Shown here: positions 1-8,229 of the stretch, one piece after another
Layout of the letters: the number at the start of each line of letters is the position of its first letter
Position numbering within the stretch: position 1 is the stretch's first letter
Position numbers and translations under genes: made by a program
Notes under the pieces: generated by a model
Databases searched by the model: none
Seen by the model: only the letters and a program-made list of their open reading frames with translations
What the model was told of the DNA's origin: nothing
DNA from: DLAJ01 sp964655525
GTDB lineage: Bacteria; Bacillota; Clostridia; Lachnospirales; Lachnospiraceae
Direction of reading: 5' to 3'
DNA: 64,000 bases
Assembly: GCA_964655525.1 (NCBI GenBank)
Contig: CAZZNE010000001.1
Coordinates: forward strand, 325,901-389,900

Positions 1-1
1 C

Positions 2-619
2 CGTTTCCGCATGCTGTATTCGGTCAGGGAGTATCTGGAGGACGGGCTTTCCTCACATTTGGATCTGCTCTTTTATCATGATAGGTGGAAAGAGGTATTT
101 GCCGAGGGAGGGGTATCGCTCCATGAGAAAGCGGGGCGGGACTATACGAAGGGGTATGACATTCACGGTGAGATCACACCCTATGAGCCTCCGCGGGACG
201 TCAGCGCCGTCATGGAGACGGAGGAGCTTCCCGAGAGCACGGAGGAGCTGCTTCGGAGGCTTTGTGCTTATTGCGAAGAGCTGGACACACAGGTAATATT
301 TGTCGCGATGCCGACGGGCAACCATGATGAGACGCAGCAGAGACAGTACAATTATATGAGGCAGGTCATCGGGGAGTATGACGGCATTGATTTCTTGAAT
401 ACGAATGATCTGGTGGAGGAGATAGGGCTTGATTTTGCAACGGATTTTTATGATCATACGCATGCCAATTATCTTGGAACCGTAAAATTTACATCCTATT
501 TGGAAAACTATCTGATCTCCGCTTACGGGATTCCGGACCGCAGGGGGCAGGAAGAATACGCCCACTGGCAGGAGGATCTCACGCTGTGGCATCAGATGCT
601 TCAAAATATAGGACAGTAA
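2..619 (+). CDS. SGNH/DltD-AlgJ-like acylation protein, C-terminal part
   Basis: Only about 205 C-terminal residues are present. The frame is open to base 2, so the Met codon at base 11 is probably internal and the gene starts outside the window. Near the end is DFYDHTHANYLGTVKF, a D-x-x-H block like the last catalytic block of SGNH hydrolases, followed by a short helical tail. The MBOAT gene begins 43 bases downstream on the same strand. SGNH proteins next to MBOAT proteins (DltD with DltB, AlgJ/AlgX with AlgI) help transfer acyl groups to extracellular polymers, so that role is inferred here. The nucleophile-bearing N-terminal block cannot be inspected. Confidence 0.7.
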   Translation, partial: RFRMLYSVREYLEDGLSSHLDLLFYHDRWKEVFAEGGVSLHEKAGRDYTKGYDIHGEITPYEPPRDVSAVMETEELPESTEELLRRLCAYCEELDTQVIFVAMPTGNHDETQQRQYNYMRQVIGEYDGIDFLNTNDLVEEIGLDFATDFYDHTHANYLGTVKFTSYLENYLISAYGIPDRRGQEEYAHWQEDLTLWHQMLQNIGQ

Positions 620-662
620 GGCGTTATGCAGAACTGTTACCATGAAAGGGTTAGGTATTGGC

Positions 663-2186
663 ATGGCATTGATTTCATTTCCTTTTTTTTGTTTGCTGTT
701 GATCACGGCGCTTTTGTTCTATCTGTGTCCGAAGCGTTGGCGTTTTCTTGTACTGATTGCCGCAAGCGGCTATTATTATTTTGTGTCTGAAGGCGCCGGA
801 TGGAGCCTGTTATTATTGGCGTATATCGCGTTGTTTTTATGCTCCGCGCTGCTGTTAAAGCGTTATGAACAGGCAAAAATGGTAAAAAATGTGGTTTATG
901 TTGTGACGCTCGCGGCGGCAGTCGGCGCGTTGTTATTTTTGAAATACTGGAATCCCCTCGGGCTGCATTCACCGCTTGGCATGTCGTTTTGGATGCTGAC
1001 GGGAATCGGTTATGTGACCGATGTGTACCGGGGCAGTGTGACAGGGGCGGTGTCGCCCGCAAAAACCACGCTGCTGCTTGGTTTTTTCCCGCTGATGATC
1101 TCAGGACCGATTTTACGTTACGGGGAAACGGCGGAGGAGTTTGTGCCGAATGCGGATGCTCCGGGAGAATCTGTGTCGGATGGCAGCGCAGGACCTGCCG
1201 CGCAGAAATTGGATACAAGGGGGATCGCTTTCGGTGCGCAGCGTATATTATGGGGCTGTATGAAAAAATTAGTGCTCTCGCAGCGGCTTGCGGTCATTGT
1301 GGACACCGTATATGCGAACGTCGGCGTCTATCAGGGCTGGACGATCCTGTTTGCGGTGTGCTGTTTTTCGTTACAGCTTTACACGGATTTTTCCGGCTGT
1401 ATGGATATTGTGATCGGAGCGGCCGAGCTGTTCGGAATCCGCCTGCCCGAGAATTTTCAGACGCCGTTTTTATCTAAAAATGTCTCTGAGTTTTGGCGCA
1501 GATGGCACATAACGCTGGGTGCGTGGCTGAAAGACTATGTGCTGTATCCGCTATTGCACAGCGAGCCGTTCAGACGGATGAAAAAGATTGCAAAAAAGCG
1601 GCTGGGCAGAGTGTGGGGAGAACGGATCGTCCTGTATATGGGAATGTTTGTTTCGTGGTTTCTGATCGGACTATGGCATGGCAGTTCGTGGAAATATATT
1701 TTCGGTGTCGGCGTATGGTTTTGGGCGGTCATCGTGGCGGGGGAGCTTTGGTCGCCTGCTATGGTGAGGCTTGCAAAGCGGCTTCATATCAATATGGAGT
1801 GTTTCAGCTTCCGGCTGTTCCAAAGACTCAGGACGTTTGCGCTTGTTGCGTTCGGTCTGTCGTTTTTCAGGGCGGCGAGCGCCAAGGAAGGCGTAAAGCT
1901 GTGGATGGAAGTATTTGCAAGCTTTAATCCATATGCGTTGTTTGGCAGCAGTCTTTTGAAATTCGGTCTGGATTTACAGGACATGCTTGTTCTGGCGGCC
2001 GGCATGCTCGTACTTTTATTCGTCTCGCTCATGCAGTACCGGGGCGTCGCTGTCAGGGAACGGCTGGCCGGGCAGAATCTGGTGTTCCGGTGGGGGTTAT
2101 ATCTTATCCTGTTTTTTGCCGTCATTATTTTCGGTGTGTACGGAAAAGAATATAACGCCGCGGATTTTATCTATCAGGGCTTCTAG
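663..2186 (+). CDS. MBOAT family membrane O-acyltransferase (DltB/AlgI-like)
   Basis: A polytopic membrane protein of about 507 residues. It carries the MBOAT signatures FWRRWHITLGAWLKDYVLYPL-like block near residues 275-295 and GLWHGSSW, whose His (H339 counted from base 663) is the expected catalytic residue. MBOAT proteins pass an acyl group from a cytoplasmic thioester donor, CoA or a carrier protein, to an acceptor across the membrane. An ATG at 642 is also possible; 663 is preferred because GAAAGGG lies upstream and the protein then begins with a hydrophobic helix, as is usual. It sits between the SGNH protein and the FkbH and carrier-protein genes, which suggests a carrier-bound donor as in DltB/DltC. 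The acyl group is not known. Confidence 0.9.
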   Translation: MALISFPFFCLLLITALLFYLCPKRWRFLVLIAASGYYYFVSEGAGWSLLLLAYIALFLCSALLLKRYEQAKMVKNVVYVVTLAAAVGALLFLKYWNPLGLHSPLGMSFWMLTGIGYVTDVYRGSVTGAVSPAKTTLLLGFFPLMISGPILRYGETAEEFVPNADAPGESVSDGSAGPAAQKLDTRGIAFGAQRILWGCMKKLVLSQRLAVIVDTVYANVGVYQGWTILFAVCCFSLQLYTDFSGCMDIVIGAAELFGIRLPENFQTPFLSKNVSEFWRRWHITLGAWLKDYVLYPLLHSEPFRRMKKIAKKRLGRVWGERIVLYMGMFVSWFLIGLWHGSSWKYIFGVGVWFWAVIVAGELWSPAMVRLAKRLHINMECFSFRLFQRLRTFALVAFGLSFFRAASAKEGVKLWMEVFASFNPYALFGSSLLKFGLDLQDMLVLAAGMLVLLFVSLMQYRGVAVRERLAGQNLVFRWGLYLILFFAVIIFGVYGKEYNAADFIYQGF

Positions 2187-2224
2187 TGTGAGAAGTAAGA
2201 CGGTTAGGATATAAGGGTATTTGT

Positions 2225-3967
2225 ATGAAATCGTATTCGGAATTGGAAAAGATCAGTAAAAAAAGTGATATGACGGGACTCCCCGTCGTGCGCCTTTCCG
2301 TGCTCGGCGACTGCGCGACGCAGCATCTTAGCAGGGCGATCCGCGGCATGGGCTACGAGGAGGGTTTGGCGGTTGAAATCTGGGAGGCGGATTATAATCA
2401 GATCGAATTACAGCTTGTGGACGAGCAGTCTCCGCTGTATGAGAGCAGACCGGATATGGTGTTTTTGATGCTGTGCCATCAAAAGCTGTATGAGACATTT
2501 TGTTTTACACCGGAGAACGAGCGTCCGCATTTTGCAGAGCGGATGCTGAAAAAGGTGACGGGATATTGGGAGCTGATCTCCGCCCATTGTGAGGCGCGCA
2601 TTTTGCAGAGCAATTTCATGCTCGTGGACGATGCGGTGTTTGGAAATTATGCCAATAAGACGGCGTATTCCTACGCTTATCAGGTGAGAAAGCTGAACGT
2701 TCTGTTGATGCAGGCGGCAGAGGAGAGTGCAGTCGGAAAACGCGTGTCCGTCGTAGATTTGGATCTAATCCAGCAGCGTTACGGAGCGGAGTCCGTGCAG
2801 GATGACCGGACGTATTTCGTCGGCAAGCTTCCGGTAGCGGTCAAATATCTGCCTGCGGTGGCGGAGCAGGTCATCCGCATCATCAAGGCGCTGCGGGGCA
2901 GCGTGAAAAAATGTATTGTTACCGATTTGGACAACACGCTGTGGGGGGGTGTGATCGGAGACGACGGGATAGAGAATATTCAGATCGGGGAGCTGGGTCA
3001 GGGTCAGGCGTTCAGCGGACTTCAGACGTGGCTGAAGGAGTTAAAAAAGAGAGGCATCCTGCTTGCCGTGTGCAGCAAGAACGAGGAGGCGGCGGCAAAG
3101 CTGCCGTTTGAAAAGCATCCCGAGATGATCCTGAGGCTGGACGATTTTGCCATGTTCGTGGCTAACTGGGAGGATAAGGCGCGTAATATCCGCAGAATAC
3201 AGGAGACGTTGAATATCGGTATGGACAGCATGGTCTTTTTGGATGATAATCCGTTTGAACGTGAGCTAGTCCGTTCCCTCATTCCGGAGATCTGTGTGCC
3301 GGAGCTGCCGGAGGATCCGAGCGCGTATCTTCCTTACCTGCGTCAGTGTGGGCTGTTTGAAACGGCAAGCTTTTCGGAGGAGGATACAAAACGGACGGGG
3401 CAGTACCGCGAAGAGGCGTTACGGGCATCGGAGCAGAGCCGGTATCAAAATTATGAGGAATATTTGCGGAGCCTTCACATGGAGGCGTATGTCTCGCCGT
3501 TTGACACATTTCATACCCCGCGCATCGCGCAGCTTTCGCAGCGCTCCAATCAATTTAATCTGCGCACGATCCGGTATACGGAAGCAGATGTGGAGCGGCT
3601 TTCCAAGGATGATCGTTATGAGACGTTGTTTTTTTGCTTAAAGGATGCATTCGGGGATTACGGGCTGATCAGTGTGGTTGTATTAGAAAAACAGCCGGGG
3701 GGCGTGCTGTTCATTGAGGAGTGGTTTATGAGCTGCCGCGTCCTAAAGCGCGGCATGGAGGAATTCATTGCCGATACGATTGTTGAGAAAGCGCGGAAGC
3801 TTGGATGTCAGCGCGTTGTCGGAGAGTATCTTCCAACGCCGAAAAACCAAATGGTGGAGCGCCTGTATGAGCGGCTTGGGTTTGTGCCTTTGGGAGAGGG
3901 GCGCTACGAGGCAGATGCGGCGGAGTATTCGATGCATGAGACGGCGATCACGATACAGACGGAGTGA
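2225..3967 (+). CDS. FkbH-like HAD-IIIC protein with GNAT-like C-terminus
   Basis: A long-form FkbH-type protein of 580 residues. Residues about 18-215 form an SGNH-like N-terminal region (LSVLGDCATQHL). A HAD domain follows with DLDNTLWGGVIGDDG, whose D234 and D236 are the catalytic pair, and a later FLDDNPFER motif. The last 150 residues or so resemble a GNAT fold. Characterised FkbH proteins dephosphorylate 1,3-bisphosphoglycerate and load a D-glyceryl unit onto an acyl carrier protein. A carrier protein gene follows 33 bases downstream, so thioester loading is the likely role. The substrate here is inferred; glyceryl is the first candidate. Confidence 0.88.
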   Translation: MKSYSELEKISKKSDMTGLPVVRLSVLGDCATQHLSRAIRGMGYEEGLAVEIWEADYNQIELQLVDEQSPLYESRPDMVFLMLCHQKLYETFCFTPENERPHFAERMLKKVTGYWELISAHCEARILQSNFMLVDDAVFGNYANKTAYSYAYQVRKLNVLLMQAAEESAVGKRVSVVDLDLIQQRYGAESVQDDRTYFVGKLPVAVKYLPAVAEQVIRIIKALRGSVKKCIVTDLDNTLWGGVIGDDGIENIQIGELGQGQAFSGLQTWLKELKKRGILLAVCSKNEEAAAKLPFEKHPEMILRLDDFAMFVANWEDKARNIRRIQETLNIGMDSMVFLDDNPFERELVRSLIPEICVPELPEDPSAYLPYLRQCGLFETASFSEEDTKRTGQYREEALRASEQSRYQNYEEYLRSLHMEAYVSPFDTFHTPRIAQLSQRSNQFNLRTIRYTEADVERLSKDDRYETLFFCLKDAFGDYGLISVVVLEKQPGGVLFIEEWFMSCRVLKRGMEEFIADTIVEKARKLGCQRVVGEYLPTPKNQMVERLYERLGFVPLGEGRYEADAAEYSMHETAITIQTE

Positions 3968-4000
3968 GAACGAATAGAAATGAGGATAGGAGAAACGAGC

Positions 4001-4240
4001 ATGAGCAGAGAAGAAATTTTGGAGAGAGTGAACAAGGTATTTAAGGACGTGTTTGACGATGAGGACGTTTCGGTGACATTTGAATCCACGGCGGCGGATG
4101 TGGAGGGTTGGGATTCGCTCCGCCATATCACGCTTATTGAGGCGGTTGAGGATGAATTTGACATGCGTTTTCAGATGAACGAGGTGACGGGCATGAAGGA
4201 CGTCGGCGAGATGGTGGACATCATTGCGGAGAGAGCATGA
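4001..4240 (+). CDS. Acyl carrier protein
   Basis: A 79-residue acidic carrier protein with the motif GWDSLRHI, in which S39 should carry the 4'-phosphopantetheine arm. An in-frame ATG at 3980 exists, but TAGGAGAAA sits at ideal spacing from the ATG at 4001, so 4001 is chosen. The gene is directly downstream of the FkbH-like gene, and its stop overlaps the start of the MaoC gene, implying translational coupling. By analogy with DltC it probably holds the acyl group used by the MBOAT protein. It is not next to fatty-acid synthesis genes and is probably dedicated to this locus. Confidence 0.92.
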   Translation: MSREEILERVNKVFKDVFDDEDVSVTFESTAADVEGWDSLRHITLIEAVEDEFDMRFQMNEVTGMKDVGEMVDIIAERA

Positions 4241-4674
4241 ACATGAGACAGTATCGGTTTGAGGATATGAGAGCCGGCATGACGGAACGATTTGTCGTCA
4301 CGGTCGGGGAGGAGCAGCAGGAGGCGTTTTTTGCGCTGACGGGCGACTGCAATCCCCTGCACCGGGACGCTGACTTTGCGAAAAAAAGAGGTTTTGAAGA
4401 CTGCGTCATCTACGGAATGCTTGCCTCGTCGTATTATTCGACGCTGGCAGGTGTGTATCTGCCGGGGGAAAACTGTCTGATCAACGAGTGCAGGGTGACA
4501 TACCATCAGCCGGTCTATCCAGGGGATGTGCTGACTGTGGAAGGTGTCGTATCCGATGTGCGGGAATCCACCCGAAGGGTAAAGATTGCGGGAAAGATGA
4601 CAAGAGCGGACGGAACGGTCGTGAATACGGCAGTCATTGCGGTCAGCTTTACAGGTGAAAGGAGTATGGTATGA
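4237..4674 (+). CDS. MaoC-like hot-dog dehydratase
   Basis: A single hot-dog domain of 145 residues. It has the hydratase signature TGDCNPLHRDADFAKKRGF, where Asp and His form the usual catalytic dyad of R-specific enoyl hydratases, followed by YGMLASSYYS. Family members interconvert (R)-3-hydroxyacyl and trans-2-enoyl thioesters on CoA or ACP. The ATG overlaps the carrier protein stop by four bases, and its own stop overlaps the SDR start, so three genes are coupled. It probably tailors the acyl group on the neighbouring carrier protein. No ketosynthase is nearby, so ordinary chain elongation in this operon is unlikely. Confidence 0.85.
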   Translation: MNMRQYRFEDMRAGMTERFVVTVGEEQQEAFFALTGDCNPLHRDADFAKKRGFEDCVIYGMLASSYYSTLAGVYLPGENCLINECRVTYHQPVYPGDVLTVEGVVSDVRESTRRVKIAGKMTRADGTVVNTAVIAVSFTGERSMV

Positions 4675-5444
4675 CGGACAGACGGGTGATACTCATATTG
4701 GGCGCGTCCTCGGATCTGGGAGCGGAGCTGATCCGTGAGATGGATGTGTTGGAGGAGCGGAGAGCATCCTGTGAAAGAGATACGCCTCGTCCGCTGATTT
4801 TGGCGCATTACGGACATAATCAGGATGCGCTCACAAAGCTGAAAGAGACTTGCGCGCATGTGGATATGGAGCTGCTGCAGGCGGATTTATCCGTGCAGGA
4901 GGAGGTCTGCGCCATGCTTGCGGAATTAAAAGAAAGAGCGCTTCTGCCAACGCATATTGTCAGCTTTGCGGCGGCAAAAATCGGCTATATGCGCATCAGC
5001 GAGTGGGACCGGGAGCGGGTACAGCAGGATATGGACATCCAGTTCTTTTCGCTTGCGGAGGTGTTTCGCGTTTGTCTTCCCGAAATGGCAAAACGGGGCA
5101 GAGGAAAGGTGGTCGTTATGCTGTCCGCCTACACGGTGGGCGAGCCGCCGAAATTTCTTGCAAATTATACATCGGTGAAATATGCCATGCTTGGTCTTCT
5201 GAAAAGCGCAGCAGCAGAGTATGGCGATCAGGGACTCAATATCAATGGTATTTCGCCTGAAATGATCGAGACAAAATTTCTTTCAGGCATTGGCAGGAAA
5301 GTGCGGGAGATGAACGCGGAAAGCAGTTCGCGTCATAGAAACCTGACTGTGAAGGACGTCATTCCTTCCGTGTTGTATCTGCTTTCTGAGGAAGCGGAAT
5401 TTGTAAATGGCGTCAACTTGAATCTGACGGGGCGCGGGGCGTAA
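4671..5444 (+). CDS. Short-chain dehydrogenase/reductase
   Basis: A classical SDR of 257 residues. The dinucleotide-binding motif GASSDLG is near residue 11 and the catalytic YTSVK near residue 165, with a C-terminal NGVNLNLTGRGA like FabG-type proteins. The start overlaps the MaoC stop by four bases. SDRs of this type reduce 3-oxoacyl thioesters or sugar ketones with NAD(P)H. Together with MaoC and the carrier protein, a role in setting the oxidation state of the acyl group is the simplest inference. Action on a sugar cannot be excluded. Confidence 0.85.
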   Translation: MTDRRVILILGASSDLGAELIREMDVLEERRASCERDTPRPLILAHYGHNQDALTKLKETCAHVDMELLQADLSVQEEVCAMLAELKERALLPTHIVSFAAAKIGYMRISEWDRERVQQDMDIQFFSLAEVFRVCLPEMAKRGRGKVVVMLSAYTVGEPPKFLANYTSVKYAMLGLLKSAAAEYGDQGLNINGISPEMIETKFLSGIGRKVREMNAESSSRHRNLTVKDVIPSVLYLLSEEAEFVNGVNLNLTGRGA

Positions 5445-5454
5445 GGAGAATATA

Positions 5455-7389
5455 ATGAGTGCAGAGATTAAACTTTTTGTACCCGGCAGGCTTTGTCTGT
5501 TCGGGGAGCATAGCGACTGGGCGGGTTTGCAGCGCACGATGAATGCGGACATTGTGCCCGGAAAGGCAATCGTCACCGGCATTGAACAGGGTATTTACGG
5601 GACGGCAAAAAAGAGCAGGGAATTTTGTGTGCACAGCGCGCTTGAAATTTTTGAGAAGGAGTATTTTTCCTGCCCGATGGATTTGTCCAAGCTGCGGCAG
5701 ACCGCAAAGCAGGGAGGCTTTTTTTCCTATGTGGCGGGCGTTGCCTCTTATCTGTCCGAATGGTATCATGTCGGCGGTGTAGATTTAGAAATCACGGATA
5801 TGACGCTGCCGATCAAAAGCGGGTTATCTTCCAGTGCGGCAATCTGCGTGATGGTGGCAAGGGCGTTTAACGAGCTGTACGGCTTACAGCTGAATACGCT
5901 CGGCATCATGAACATCGCCTATCTCGGCGAACAGAGAACGCCGTCCCGCTGCGGCAGGCTCGATCAGGCGTGCGCATTCGGCGTGAATCCTGTCTGTATG
6001 ACCTTTGACGGAAATGAGATCGAGGTTGATCGTATCCGCGTAAAAAAGGAATTATACTATGTCTTTGCCGATCTGATGGCGGGCAAGGACACGGTAAAGA
6101 TATTGGGAGACTTAAATAAAAGTTACCCATTTCCGCAGACGGAGGCAGACCATAAGCTGCATGAGGCGCTGGGCGCGGATAATGAGGCAGTCATCGCGCG
6201 GGCGGGTGCATATATTGCGGAAGGAGATACCGAGAAGCTCGGCGCGCTGATGTGTGAGGCGCAGGCGTTATTTGACGAGAAAGTAGCGCCACTGTGTCCG
6301 CAGGAGCTTACGTCGCCCGTATTGCATGAGACGCTTCGGGATGAATATATCCGCACCCTCACCTACGGCGGAAAGGGCGTCGGTTCGCAGGGAGACGGAA
6401 CCGTCCAGTTTTTGGCGAAGGATGCGGATACGCAGAGGGAGCTTGTGCGTTATTTGGAGCAGGACAAGGGGATGCATGCCTATCCGCTGACCTTAAAGCC
6501 GAAATCCGCGGTACGAAAGGCGATCATACCGGTCGCGGGCTTCGGTACGAGGCTGTATCCTGAGACGCGCGGCATAAAAAAAGAATTTTGTCCGGTCGTG
6601 GACAGGGACGGACTTGTGAAACCGGCAATTCTGATATTACTTGAGGAACTGGATGCGATCGAGATGGAGGAGATCTGTCTTGTGATCAACAGCGAGGAGC
6701 GCCCGGTTTATGAGGATTACTTTTTTAGACCTCTCTCCGAGGAGCACTACCGCAAGCTGCCGAAGCAGATGCAGGCGTATGAGGACAAGATCCGCCGGAT
6801 TGCGGGAAAACTGACCTTTCAAGTGCAAAAAGAGCAGCTCGGCTTCGGGCATGCTGTTTATCAATGTAAGGAATATGCGGCGGGCGAACCGGTCATGCTG
6901 CTTTTGGGGGATACGATCTACCAGAGCAACACCGGCGTTCCGTGTACGGGGCAGCTGTTAGAGGCTTACCGGAGATACGGACTCCCCATGGTGGCACTTC
7001 ATAAGATACCGCTTGAACAGGTCGTGCATTACGGCATATTTGCGGGGACTTGGGACGATAAGGAGCAGACGATCATGCAGCTTACTCGCATAGCGGAGAA
7101 ACCGCAGTGCGAGTATGCGAAAGACTTTCTTTCTGTTGCGGATCGCAGCGCGCCGGACAATTATTATGCGGCGTTCGGGGCCTATATCCTGACGCATGAA
7201 GTGTTTGACCGGTTAGAGGAGATGGTTTTAGGGCATGCTTCGGGAGACGGAGAGATTCAGCTGACGGATGCGCTTGCCGATGTGCGAAAAAAGCATGGGA
7301 TGATGGGATTTGTTCCTGATGGGGAATCCTTTGATATTGGTAATGCGGAGGCTTACCGTGATACGGTGAGCCGTTTCGGAAGACCGTAG
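5455..7389 (+). CDS. GHMP sugar kinase fused to a sugar-1-phosphate nucleotidyltransferase
   Basis: A 644-residue two-domain protein. Residues 1 to about 345 form a GHMP kinase: GRLCLFGEHSDWAG resembles the galactokinase signature, LPIKSGLSSSAA is the ATP loop, and GGKGVGSQGDG is the third motif. From about residue 352 a GalU/RmlA-like nucleotidyltransferase begins (IIPVAGFGTRLYPETRG), with LLLGD further on. One chain could thus turn a free sugar into sugar-1-phosphate and then an NDP-sugar. The domain order is the reverse of Fkp, encoded 3.6 kb away. The sugar is not determined; galactose, arabinose or glucuronate are possible. It follows the SDR by 10 bases. Confidence 0.85.
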   Translation: MSAEIKLFVPGRLCLFGEHSDWAGLQRTMNADIVPGKAIVTGIEQGIYGTAKKSREFCVHSALEIFEKEYFSCPMDLSKLRQTAKQGGFFSYVAGVASYLSEWYHVGGVDLEITDMTLPIKSGLSSSAAICVMVARAFNELYGLQLNTLGIMNIAYLGEQRTPSRCGRLDQACAFGVNPVCMTFDGNEIEVDRIRVKKELYYVFADLMAGKDTVKILGDLNKSYPFPQTEADHKLHEALGADNEAVIARAGAYIAEGDTEKLGALMCEAQALFDEKVAPLCPQELTSPVLHETLRDEYIRTLTYGGKGVGSQGDGTVQFLAKDADTQRELVRYLEQDKGMHAYPLTLKPKSAVRKAIIPVAGFGTRLYPETRGIKKEFCPVVDRDGLVKPAILILLEELDAIEMEEICLVINSEERPVYEDYFFRPLSEEHYRKLPKQMQAYEDKIRRIAGKLTFQVQKEQLGFGHAVYQCKEYAAGEPVMLLLGDTIYQSNTGVPCTGQLLEAYRRYGLPMVALHKIPLEQVVHYGIFAGTWDDKEQTIMQLTRIAEKPQCEYAKDFLSVADRSAPDNYYAAFGAYILTHEVFDRLEEMVLGHASGDGEIQLTDALADVRKKHGMMGFVPDGESFDIGNAEAYRDTVSRFGRP

Positions 7390-7413
7390 AATATAGAAGA
7401 AAGAGGGAGTAAG

Positions 7414-8115
7414 GTGAAAAAAGAGGATTTTAAGTTATCCGTGGTGATTCCTTGTTATAACGAAAAAGACAATATTGAGAATATTGTACAAAGGGTTATC
7501 AATGCACCGGTTAAAAACAAAGAAATTATTGTGGTGGACGATTGTTCAACCGATGAAACAAGGGAAGTATTGAAAGAAAAGATTCTTCCGCTAGTGTCCA
7601 AGATTCTGTATCATGAAAAAAATATGGGAAAAGGGGCTGCGCTCCGCACAGCGATAGGTGCTGCGACCGGAGATGTGGTCATTATTCAGGATGCGGATGA
7701 GGAATATGATCCAAAGGAATACGGAAAACTTGTGACTCCGATTTTCAGGGGAGAGACAGACGTTGTGTACGGCTCACGTTTCCTGCAAAAGAACAAGTCA
7801 AACGGCTATTGGAAAAATCGGGTTGCAAATATTTTTTTAACAAAACTATCTAATATATTTACGGGTTATCATTTGACAGATATGGAAACCTGTTACAAAG
7901 TATTCCGGCGAGAAATCATCCAAAGCATAGAGTTGAAAGAAGAGCGTTTTGGATTCGAACCGGAGGTAACGGCAAAATTGGCAAAAAAGGGGATACCAAT
8001 TAAAGAAGTATCGGTTTCTTATTCTCCGAGAACGATTGAAGAAGGGAAAAAAATCGGATTTAAGGATGGTCTGCGCGCAATTTATTGTATTGTCAAATAC
8101 GGAGGGCGATGGTAG
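7414..8115 (+). CDS. Glycosyltransferase family 2, DPM1-like
   Basis: A 233-residue GT2 with no transmembrane tail, beginning at GTG. It shows VVIPCYNEKDNIENI at the N-terminus, VVDDCSTDET, a D-x-D-like QDADEEYDP and the MGKGAALRTAI segment typical of dolichyl/polyprenyl-phosphate sugar synthases. Such enzymes move mannose or glucose from a nucleotide sugar to a lipid phosphate or a lipid-linked acceptor. The gene is visibly richer in A and T than those on either side, which may indicate separate acquisition. It ends the first operon-like run, 24 bases after the kinase fusion gene. Confidence 0.85.
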   Translation: MKKEDFKLSVVIPCYNEKDNIENIVQRVINAPVKNKEIIVVDDCSTDETREVLKEKILPLVSKILYHEKNMGKGAALRTAIGAATGDVVIIQDADEEYDPKEYGKLVTPIFRGETDVVYGSRFLQKNKSNGYWKNRVANIFLTKLSNIFTGYHLTDMETCYKVFRREIIQSIELKEERFGFEPEVTAKLAKKGIPIKEVSVSYSPRTIEEGKKIGFKDGLRAIYCIVKYGGRW

Positions 8116-8229
8116 AAAAGGGGATAAAGGAATTCTTAGGAAAAGTGCGCATCACAGATCGGAGTTGTGTCAATCATACATGAGTGAAGCAACGTTTATC
8201 TAAAAATAGGCGGAATAGGAGAAAAAACA

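Noticed and set aside
4671..5444. SDR as the missing RmlD
   Set aside because: It is a classical FabG-like SDR with YTSVK and no RmlD-type sequence, and it is coupled to the carrier protein and MaoC genes.
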